Assembly: GCA_003152595.1 (NCBI GenBank)
Contig: PMAM01000353.1
Location: 10,013 to 17,419 of the forward strand
Source of the DNA: Acidobacterium sp.
Lineage (GTDB): Bacteria > Acidobacteriota > Terriglobia > Terriglobales > Acidobacteriaceae
DNA length: 7,407 nucleotides
Direction: 5' to 3'
In this document: piece after piece, positions 1-5,036 of the stretch
Numbering within the stretch: position 1 is the first letter of the stretch
Layout of the letters: the number at the start of each line of letters is the position of its first letter
Notes under the pieces: generated by a model
What the model saw: the letters and a program-made list of their open reading frames with translations, nothing else
Told to the model about the DNA's origin: nothing
Databases searched by the model: none
Position numbers and translations under genes: made by a program

Positions 1-203
1 CGGATGCTCTTCCCGATCCAGTGAAAGAACCTCTCCGGAGGCGTAACGGAGTTGACTACCCAGGAGCGAATGAGCCGTACGCCACCCTTATCGGGTGAAT
101 CCTGGTCGGGGCGGCGCACCTGCACCGCCAAGCCGATCACCTGCGCCAGAAGCACGGCAATCAGCACCAGAGCGTTGCGGTAACGGCTGAAAAACGATTC
201 CAT
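1..203 (-). CDS. mreC: Rod shape-determining protein MreC, N-terminal part (runs off left edge)
   Basis: MreC is a bitopic inner-membrane protein of the elongasome that links cytoplasmic MreB filaments to periplasmic wall-synthesis enzymes. Reading the minus strand from the ATG at 203 gives 67 open codons to the window edge. The protein begins MESFFSRYRNALVLIAVLLA, a short basic N-terminus followed by one hydrophobic segment at about residues 10-28, then a polar stretch (VRRPDQDSPDKGG) and RLIRSWVVNSVTPPERFFHW. This is the usual layout of MreC: a membrane anchor, then the start of the periplasmic helical region. The identification rests mostly on that layout and on its place 38 bases downstream of mreB in the same direction. 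No strong Shine-Dalgarno precedes the ATG, so translation may depend on coupling to mreB. The beta-domain core and C-terminus lie outside the window. Confidence 0.85.
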   Translation of the reverse strand, partial: MESFFSRYRNALVLIAVLLAQVIGLAVQVRRPDQDSPDKGGVRLIRSWVVNSVTPPERFFHWIGKSI

Positions 204-241
204 GAAACTGGGGCCTGCTTACGCCGCCGCGGGTTCGGCGC

Positions 242-1309
242 TCACCCGTCGATCTTGATCTTCCGCAGCAGGCGGAAATCGCTCAGCATCTTGCCGGTGC
301 CCAGCACCACGCTGGCCAGCGGATCGTCGGCAATCGAGACCGGCAGTCCGGTCTCCTCGCGAATCCGCTTGTCAAGATTCTTGATCAGCGCTCCGCCTCC
401 GGTGAGAACGATGCCGCGATCGCTGATGTCGGCGCTCAACTCCGGCGGCGTCCGCTCCAGAGCCACGCGGATGGCGTTCAGAATGGTGGCGATGCACTCG
501 CCCAGAGCCTCGCGAATCTCGCCGTCGTCCACGGTGATGGTCTTGGGGACGCCTTCGATCAGGTTCCGCCCCTTGATCTCCATGGTCTGCGGCTTGTCCA
601 GCGGAAAGGCCGAGCCCAGCTCGATCTTGATCTGCTCGGCCGTCCGTTCGCCGATGAGCAGGTTATATTTCCGCTTCATGTAATTCATGATGGCTTCGTC
701 CATCTGGTTACCGGCCATGCGGACCGACCGCGAATAGACGATGCCCGACAGCGAAATGACCGCGATGTCTGTGGTCCCGCCGCCGATGTCGACGACCATG
801 TTGCCGCTGGGCTCGGTGATGGGCAGCCCGGCGCCGATCGCCGCGACCATGGCCTGCTCCACCAGGTAGACTTCGCTGGCCTTGGCACGATAGGCCGAGT
901 CCTCGACCGCGCGCTTTTCCACCTGGGTGATCTCGGAAGGCACGCCGATCACGATGCGTGGGTGCACCAGCATTTTGCGGTTGTGCGCCTTCTGGATGAA
1001 GTAGTTCAGCATCTTCTCGGTGACTTTGAAGTCGGCGATGACGCCGTCCTTCATGGGCTTGATGGCCACGATGTTGCCGGGAGTGCGGCCCAGCATTTCC
1101 TTGGCTTCCTTGCCAACGGCTTCCACTTCACCGGTGTTCTTGTTGATGGCGACGATCGAAGGCTCGTTGACGACAATGCCCTTGTTCGCGGCAAAAACCA
1201 GCGTGTTGGCAGTGCCCAGGTCTATGGCCAGGTCGTTAGAGAAGACACTAAAGAGCGACCGTAGACTGTGCGATCGTCCTGAACGCGGCTTATATCCATT
1301 CGATGACAT
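242..1309 (-). CDS. mreB: Rod shape-determining protein MreB (bacterial actin)
   Basis: MreB is an actin-fold ATPase that forms membrane-bound filaments and positions the lateral wall synthesis machinery. The 355-residue product has all the family motifs: phosphate-1 loop DLGTANT (30-36), KPMKDGVIADF (84-94), phosphate-2 VVDIGGGTTDIAV (172-184), MAGNQMDEAI (198-207), ERTAEQIKIELGSA (221-234), and the nucleotide-pocket stretch around LTGGGALI (302-309). Typical MreB is about 335-350 residues. The extra length is at the N-terminus, where a polar, basic stretch (SSNGYKPRSGRSHS) precedes the probable membrane-binding helix SLRSLFSVFSND (15-26). The ATG at 1309 is the only ATG, GTG or TTG start before the first beta strand, and an in-frame stop lies upstream, so the start is well constrained. 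There is no Shine-Dalgarno before it. mreC follows after 38 bases, as expected for mreBC(D). Confidence 0.97.
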   Translation of the reverse strand: MSSNGYKPRSGRSHSLRSLFSVFSNDLAIDLGTANTLVFAANKGIVVNEPSIVAINKNTGEVEAVGKEAKEMLGRTPGNIVAIKPMKDGVIADFKVTEKMLNYFIQKAHNRKMLVHPRIVIGVPSEITQVEKRAVEDSAYRAKASEVYLVEQAMVAAIGAGLPITEPSGNMVVDIGGGTTDIAVISLSGIVYSRSVRMAGNQMDEAIMNYMKRKYNLLIGERTAEQIKIELGSAFPLDKPQTMEIKGRNLIEGVPKTITVDDGEIREALGECIATILNAIRVALERTPPELSADISDRGIVLTGGGALIKNLDKRIREETGLPVSIADDPLASVVLGTGKMLSDFRLLRKIKIDG

Positions 1310-1345
1310 CGAGGAGTTATTTTGTACCGGAGAGACTCGTCTTTA

Positions 1346-1351
1346 ATTGTA
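1346..1351 (-). promoter_or_regulatory. Possible -10 box of the mreB promoter
   Basis: Read on the minus strand this hexamer is TACAAT, five of six matches to the sigma-70 -10 consensus. It lies in a locally AT-rich patch and would place the transcript start near 1339, about 30 bases before the mreB ATG. The hexamer 17 bases upstream (TACGGG) is a poor -35 match, so the assignment rests on the -10 box and its position alone. Confidence 0.35.
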
Positions 1352-1467
1352 CGGCCTTGCTATCCTTCCCGTACTTTCGCAGGACTTAATTTTCCGGTCA
1401 ATGGCACCTTTGTGTTTAACCCGTTCCGGCAGCGCTGGCCTGCCTCCTTCGTGGCACGCGCTGGAAC

Positions 1468-1482
1468 CCAGTTGATCACTGG
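1468..1482. promoter_or_regulatory. Dyad-symmetric operator-like site upstream of the aldehyde dehydrogenase gene
   Basis: The sequence CCAGTTGATCACTGG has two perfect 5-base inverted arms, CCAGT and ACTGG, separated by 5 bases. It sits about 50-65 bases before the aldehyde dehydrogenase start and covers the place where a -35 box would fall for the -10 candidate at 1499-1504. That position fits a repressor-binding site. Short dyads also occur by chance, and no regulator gene lies in the window to support it. Confidence 0.3.
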
Positions 1483-1504
1483 CCACGCCCGTTTCCGCTA
1501 TGCT
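1476..1504 (+). promoter_or_regulatory. Weak candidate promoter for the aldehyde dehydrogenase gene
   Basis: TATGCT at 1499-1504 matches four of six bases of the -10 consensus (TATAAT) and would start transcription near 1511, leaving a short leader that includes the ribosome binding site. At 17-base spacing the -35 hexamer is TCACTG (1476-1481), a poor match. A better-looking TTGATC at 1472-1477 is spaced 21 bases away, too far for a standard sigma-70 promoter. Confidence 0.22.
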
Positions 1505-1519
1505 GAAGTGTTTCTTCCT

Positions 1520-1527
1520 GAGGAGAG
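1520..1527 (+). promoter_or_regulatory. Strong Shine-Dalgarno that fixes the GTG start of the aldehyde dehydrogenase
   Basis: GAGGAGAG lies 6 bases before the GTG at 1534. This strong match at normal spacing supports GTG as the true start. The resulting N-terminus ([15 protein letters not shown]) matches the normal start of aldehyde dehydrogenases, in which the NxIGGxW strand comes within the first 15 residues. Confidence 0.8.
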
Positions 1528-1533
1528 CATTCC

Positions 1534-3027
1534 GTGCCAGCTAAGGGTTACAACAATCTGATCGGCGGCAAGTGGGTCCCTTCCCGCACCGGCAAGACCT
1601 TCCCCAACGTAAACCCTGCCCGCCACGATGACGTGCTCGGCGAGTTCCAGGCCTCCGGCGCCGCGGATATCGACGCAGCGGTGAAAGCCGCCGCCGAAGC
1701 CTGGAAAACCTGGCGCCTGACTCCGGCGCCGGCCCGAGCCGTGATCCTGTATCGCACCGGCGAACTGCTGCTGGAGCGCAAGGAGCAATACGCCCGCGAG
1801 ATGACCCGGGAGATGGGCAAGGTCCTGGCCGAGACGCGCGGCGACGTTCAGGAAGCCATCGACACTGCGTTCTACATGGCTGGCGAGGGGAGGCGGCTCT
1901 TCGGCCAGACCACCCCCTCCGAGTTGCAAAACAAGTTCGCGATGTCGGTCCGGATGCCGGTGGGCGTCTGCGGCATGATCGCGCCCTGGAATTTTCCCAT
2001 GGCGATTCCCTCCTGGAAGCTCTTCCCCGCTCTGGTCTGCGGCAACACCTGCGTGATCAAGCCGGCGGAAGACACGCCGCTCTCGACCTTCAACCTGGTC
2101 CAGACCCTCATCGACGCCGGCCTGCCGCCTGGCGTCGTCAACATCGTGACCGGGTTCGGCCCCGAAGCCGGCGCGCCGCTGGTCGAACATCCGCTGGTGC
2201 GCGCCGTGTCGTTCACCGGGTCGTCGGAAGTCGGCCGCATCGTTGGCCAGACCGCTGCGGCGCACTTCAAACCTTGCTCGCTGGAGATGGGCGGCAAGAA
2301 CGCGATGATCGTACTGGAGGACGCGAATCTCGATCTCGCCCTCGACGGTGCGCTATGGGGAGCGTTCGGCACCACCGGGCAGCGCTGCACCGCGACGAGC
2401 CGCATCATCGTGCACAAGGACGTGATTCGGGACTTCACCGAGGAGCTGGTCGATCGCGCAGAGGCTTTGCGCCTCGGTGATGGGCTGGATCCGGAGATCC
2501 AGATGGGGCCGCAGATCAACCGCCAGCAGATCGAGACGTCGATCCGCTACTGCGAGATTGCGAAGAAGGAAGGAGCGAAAATCCTGACGGGAGGCAAGCC
2601 GCTCACGAAGGGCGCGTACGCGAAGGGACACTTCTTTGCCCCGACGGTCGTGGGCAAAGTGAAGCCCGGCATGCGGATCGCGCAGGAAGAGGTCTTTGGC
2701 CCGGTGGTGAGTATCCTTGAGTGTTCCAGCTTCGATGAGGCTCTCGCCATCGCCAACAATATTCAGTATGGCCTCTCGACGGCGATCTATACGCGCGATG
2801 TGAACCGCGCCTTCCGGGCGGTGCGCGATCTGGAAGCCGGCATCACGTATGTCAACGCACCGACGATCGGCGCTGAAGTTCATCTGCCGTTTGGCGGCGT
2901 GAAGCAGACGGGGAACGGTCATCGCGAAGGCGGTACTGGAGCGCTGGATTTCTACACGACCTGGAAGTCGGTCTACTTCGATTACTCGGACAAACTGCAG
3001 AGGGCGCAGATCGATACGGGAGAGTAA
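1534..3027 (+). CDS. NAD(P)-dependent aldehyde dehydrogenase, 2-oxoglutarate semialdehyde dehydrogenase-like branch
   Basis: This cytoplasmic enzyme oxidises an aldehyde to the carboxylic acid with NAD(P)+. The 497-residue length is full for the superfamily. Visible motifs are IAPWNFPM with the oxyanion Asn153, KPAED with the cofactor-binding Lys176, FTGSSEVG (227-234) of the Rossmann fold, LEMGGKN with the general-base Glu251, [12 protein letters not shown] with catalytic Cys285, and EEVFGPV (385-391). The C-terminus ([20 protein letters not shown], then HREGG, and finally [12 protein letters not shown]) is what I recall from the YcbD/GucD group of 2-oxoglutarate semialdehyde dehydrogenases and related uncharacterised enzymes. 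Substrate is not decidable here; a general detoxifying role or another semialdehyde is possible. The gene seems monocistronic: it is divergent from mreB, and a new promoter candidate precedes the next operon. All catalytic residues are present and no frame disruption is seen. Confidence 0.95.
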   Translation: MPAKGYNNLIGGKWVPSRTGKTFPNVNPARHDDVLGEFQASGAADIDAAVKAAAEAWKTWRLTPAPARAVILYRTGELLLERKEQYAREMTREMGKVLAETRGDVQEAIDTAFYMAGEGRRLFGQTTPSELQNKFAMSVRMPVGVCGMIAPWNFPMAIPSWKLFPALVCGNTCVIKPAEDTPLSTFNLVQTLIDAGLPPGVVNIVTGFGPEAGAPLVEHPLVRAVSFTGSSEVGRIVGQTAAAHFKPCSLEMGGKNAMIVLEDANLDLALDGALWGAFGTTGQRCTATSRIIVHKDVIRDFTEELVDRAEALRLGDGLDPEIQMGPQINRQQIETSIRYCEIAKKEGAKILTGGKPLTKGAYAKGHFFAPTVVGKVKPGMRIAQEEVFGPVVSILECSSFDEALAIANNIQYGLSTAIYTRDVNRAFRAVRDLEAGITYVNAPTIGAEVHLPFGGVKQTGNGHREGGTGALDFYTTWKSVYFDYSDKLQRAQIDTGE

Positions 3028-3107
3028 GTGTCGGCTTGGCGGCGATTGGCTTCTGCAAGCAGGCCTTTCCCGGAGATCGAAAGATATTTTGCGGAACCTC
3101 CGCCGCG

Positions 3108-3138
3108 TTGACACAACGAAGCGCCGATGTTTTAGCAT
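3108..3138 (+). promoter_or_regulatory. Candidate sigma-70 promoter of the ABC transporter operon
   Basis: A perfect -35 hexamer TTGACA lies at 3108-3113. Two -10 registers are possible: TTTAGC at 3131-3136 with exact 17-base spacing and an extended TGT just before it, or TAGCAT at 3133-3138 (four of six matches) with 19-base spacing. Either way transcription would begin near 3143-3146, leaving a leader of roughly 100 bases before the ATG at 3247. The -35 match is strong and the -10 is mediocre. Confidence 0.5.
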
Positions 3139-3149
3139 GAATTTTGTTG

Positions 3150-3186
3150 GCTGCTGCAGGCGTGCCTCACGCACGTTCTGCGCAGC
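3150..3186 (+). promoter_or_regulatory. Extended stem-loop in the presumed leader of the ABC operon
   Basis: Three stacked perfect helices nest around a CCT loop: GCTGC (3150-3154) with GCAGC (3182-3186), GCAG (3156-3159) with CTGC (3178-3181), and GCGTG (3160-3164) with CACGC (3168-3172). This gives 14 base pairs interrupted by a 1-base bulge (T3155) and a 5-base bulge (3173-3177). No T-run follows, so it does not look like a simple intrinsic terminator. It would begin a few bases after the predicted transcript start and ends directly before an ATG at 3187. It could stabilise the transcript, control translation, or be a protein-binding site. Confidence 0.45.
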
Positions 3187-3246
3187 ATGATTGCTGTACC
3201 ATCGACTTCTCTTCCCCCGGGAGTTCTACCAGTCTTCCAGTCAGAC

Positions 3247-4266
3247 ATGATTACTGTTACCGACCTGACCAAGAAGTACGCTCGCACCACCGCCGTTGAC
3301 CACATCTCCTTCTCCGTCAGCAAAGGCGACATCGTCGGATTCCTGGGCCCCAACGGCGCCGGCAAAACCACCACCATGCGCATGCTGACGTGCTTCCTCC
3401 CGCCCACCGAGGGAAAAGCCACCGTCGCGGGCTTCGATGTGTTCGAGCAGTCCATGGAAGTCCGCCGCCGCATCGGATACCTGCCGGAGTCGCCGCCGCT
3501 CTATCTCGAAATGGAGACGATCGAGTACCTGCGCTTCGTCGGCCGCCTCAAAGGCCTCTCCGGCGCGGATCTGGAAAAACGCGTCGCCTACGTGCTCGAT
3601 CGTTGCGCGATCGCCGACGTGAAGACGAGGCTCCTGAGCAAGCTTTCCAAGGGCTACCGGCAGCGCGTCGGACTCGCGCAGGCCATCATTCACAATCCTG
3701 ACGTGCTCATTCTCGACGAGCCGACCGCGGGGCTCGACCCGAAGCAGATCAACGAGACGCGCGACCTGATCAAAAGCCTCGCCGGCGATCACACCATCAT
3801 CCTGAGCACGCACATCCTGCCGGAAGTGGAGCAGACCTGCGAGTCGGTCATCATCATCAATAAGGGCAAGCTGGTCGCCACGGACTCCGTGCACAACCTG
3901 CAAGCCCGCGCACGCGGCGCTGAGTCGGTGCTGGTGAACGTCGGCGTTCGCTCCGGCGAGTTCCCTCTGTCGATCGTGCGGGACCGACTCCAGAGAATCT
4001 CCGGCGTCAGCGGCACGACCCTGAAAGAAGAATTTCCGGGCGGCGCGCTCTTCGAAATTGAAAGCAGCAGGGGCCAGCTGGTCCGCGGCGATCTCGCCCG
4101 CGCCATTGTCGAAGCCGGCTGGGATCTGAACGAACTGCGCCCCTCGGCGATGAGTCTGGAAGAAATCTTCCTGCAACTGACCGGCAGCGACGCCGCTGCG
4201 TCGTCCAATACTCCGCCTGAACCGGGTCCGCCTGCCGACGCTCCCGCATCGGAGGCCAACGCATGA
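3247..4266 (+). CDS. ABC transporter ATP-binding protein, GldA-like
   Basis: This is the cytoplasmic ATPase that powers the permease encoded next. From the ATG at 3247 it has 339 residues. Motifs are Walker A GPNGAGKTT (34-42), a Q-loop position reading YLPESPPLY (79-87) with Glu81 where many ABC proteins have Gln, signature LSKGYRQR (133-140), Walker B VLILDEPT (153-160), D-loop GLDP (162-165) and the switch His189 in STHI. A C-terminal accessory domain (about 220-312) is followed by a Pro/Ala-rich tail (319-339). The start is ambiguous: an in-frame ATG at 3187 would add 20 residues, and neither ATG has a Shine-Dalgarno. I chose 3247 because MITVTDLTKKY is the usual family start and the extra residues (MIAVPSTSLPPGV...) look non-domain. 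The stop overlaps the permease start by 4 bases (ATGA), which implies translational coupling. The LPE and SKGYRQR forms are typical of the GldA/ABC-2 exporter group. Confidence 0.93.
   Translation: MITVTDLTKKYARTTAVDHISFSVSKGDIVGFLGPNGAGKTTTMRMLTCFLPPTEGKATVAGFDVFEQSMEVRRRIGYLPESPPLYLEMETIEYLRFVGRLKGLSGADLEKRVAYVLDRCAIADVKTRLLSKLSKGYRQRVGLAQAIIHNPDVLILDEPTAGLDPKQINETRDLIKSLAGDHTIILSTHILPEVEQTCESVIIINKGKLVATDSVHNLQARARGAESVLVNVGVRSGEFPLSIVRDRLQRISGVSGTTLKEEFPGGALFEIESSRGQLVRGDLARAIVEAGWDLNELRPSAMSLEEIFLQLTGSDAAASSNTPPEPGPPADAPASEANA
4251..4255 (+). promoter_or_regulatory. Shine-Dalgarno of the permease gene inside the ATPase gene
   Basis: GGAGG lies 7 bases before the permease ATG at 4263, within the last codons of the ATPase gene. 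It is the best ribosome binding site in the operon and confirms the ATGA overlap as the true gene junction. Confidence 0.8.
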
Positions 4267-5030
4267 GAAATATGTGGATCATCTGCCGCCGCGAGCTTTC
4301 GAGCTACTTCGCCTCGCCGATCGCGTGGCTGCTGCTCGCCATGTACAGCATCATCTTCGGCTGGATCTTCTGGAATTTCCTGGCTGAGTTCATCAAGCAG
4401 AGCCAGGACATGATGATGATGGGCCAGACGCAGCCCATGAACGTGAACGAGCAGATCATTCGGCCGCTGCTCGGGACGTCGAGCTTTCTCGGGCTCTTCA
4501 TGATTCCGCTCATCAGCATGCGCCTCTTCGCCGAGGAGAAGCGCAACGGCACCATCGAGCTGCTGGCCACCTCGCCGGTGCGCGACATCGAGATCATCAT
4601 CGGCAAGTGGTTCTCGGCAACGCTGCTCTACTGCTGGATCATCATCTTTGCCTGCGTCAATTTTGTCTTCCTTTTCCGCTACGGCAATCCGGACTGGAAG
4701 CCGATGCTGGTCACGCTGCTGGGCGTATTCCTGCAGGGGGCAGCGCTGCTCGCCGTTGGGACGTTCATCTCCACGCTGACGAAAAACCAGATCATCGCGG
4801 CCGCGATGACCTTTGGCGCGTGCCTGCTCCTCTGGGTCTTCTCCTGGGTCAGCAGTTATGACTCATCGACCTGGGCGCAGGTTTTCTCCTACTTGTCCGT
4901 CATCACACACTTCGATACCTTCGACCGCGGCGTGCTGTCCACCAAAGACGCGATCTACTACCTCAGCGTCATTTTCGTTGGACTGTTCTTCACCGCGCGC
5001 TCGATGGAATCTCTTCGCTGGAGGTCTTAA
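4263..5030 (+). CDS. ABC-2 type permease, GldF-like
   Basis: This inner-membrane protein forms the channel half of the ABC transporter. The 255-residue product has about six hydrophobic segments, near residues 19-41, 66-86, 116-138, 147-171, 174-197 and 231-247. The family hallmark is the cytoplasmic stretch after the second segment: MRLFAEEKRNGTIELLATSP and then VRDIEIIIGKW (86-116), whose EEKRNGTIELL core is the probable contact with the ATPase. The N-terminus (MWIICRRELSSYFASPIAW) is also typical of the GldF/NosY-like group. The loop between the first two segments is rich in methionine and glutamine (QSQDMMMMGQTQPMN) and should face outside. The gene overlaps the ATPase gene by 4 bases and lies 6 bases before the GldG-like gene. 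Two copies probably pair in the transporter, since only one permease is encoded here. Confidence 0.92.
   Translation: MRNMWIICRRELSSYFASPIAWLLLAMYSIIFGWIFWNFLAEFIKQSQDMMMMGQTQPMNVNEQIIRPLLGTSSFLGLFMIPLISMRLFAEEKRNGTIELLATSPVRDIEIIIGKWFSATLLYCWIIIFACVNFVFLFRYGNPDWKPMLVTLLGVFLQGAALLAVGTFISTLTKNQIIAAAMTFGACLLLWVFSWVSSYDSSTWAQVFSYLSVITHFDTFDRGVLSTKDAIYYLSVIFVGLFFTARSMESLRWRS
4410..4421 (+). repeat. Four tandem ATG codons in the permease gene
   Basis: ATGATGATGATG encodes Met50-Met53 in the loop between the first and second membrane segments of the permease. It is a short perfect trinucleotide repeat; changes in copy number would keep the frame. Confidence 0.9.
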
Positions 5031-5036
5031 GCAGGA

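Larger units (their letters stand above)
1310..1533. other. Divergent intergenic region between mreB and the aldehyde dehydrogenase gene
   Basis: This 224-bp stretch separates two divergently transcribed genes and must hold both promoters. The mreB-proximal part (about 1310-1400) is visibly AT-richer than the genes around it. The other half is GC-rich and holds an 8-bp palindrome, CAGCGCTG (1430-1437), two direct copies of GCGCTGG (1432-1438 and 1458-1464), and the dyad at 1468-1482. An 80-codon plus-strand frame crosses the region but overlaps the start of the aldehyde dehydrogenase gene in another frame and resembles no protein I know. I see no RNA gene. Confidence 0.7.
3028..3246. other. 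Intergenic region and leader before the ABC transporter operon
   Basis: This 219-bp gap follows the aldehyde dehydrogenase stop. No good intrinsic terminator is present: a small hairpin GCGGA-ACC-TCCGC (3091-3103) lacks a following T-run, and a weak CTTTC/GAAAG pair (3065-3069 with 3079-3083) is followed only by ATATTTT. The second half carries the promoter candidate and stem-loop listed separately. After the stem-loop comes a pyrimidine-rich stretch without a Shine-Dalgarno. Confidence 0.65.

Noticed and set aside
204..241. CGCCG/CGGCG inverted pair between mreB and mreC as a terminator
   Set aside because: No T-run follows, and mreC lies immediately downstream in the same operon.
1322..1561. 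Plus-strand frame of 79 codons in the divergent intergenic region
   Set aside because: It overlaps the well-supported aldehyde dehydrogenase start in another frame, has no clear ribosome binding site, and resembles no protein I know.
1498..2265. Long minus-strand open frame opposite the aldehyde dehydrogenase gene (255 codons)
   Set aside because: It lies opposite a gene with complete family motifs, its product is Arg/Gly/Ala/His-rich and resembles no family, and long antisense frames are expected in GC-rich genes.
3065..3090. CTTTC/GAAAG pair followed by ATATTTT as a terminator
   Set aside because: The stem is short and AT-rich with a 9-base loop and a broken T-run; it is too weak to call.
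3091..3103. Hairpin GCGGA-ACC-TCCGC as a terminator of the aldehyde dehydrogenase gene
   Set aside because: The stem is only 5 bp, and no T-run follows on either strand.
2353..3174. Minus-strand open frame of 273 codons opposite the end of the aldehyde dehydrogenase gene and the following gap
   Set aside because: It has an Arg-rich composition with no recognisable domain. Its start overlaps the presumed promoter and leader of the ABC operon on the other strand.
3241..4176. Minus-strand open frame of 311 codons opposite the ABC ATPase gene
   Set aside because: It is a shadow of the ATPase codons; the plus strand has Walker A, signature and Walker B motifs in the correct order.
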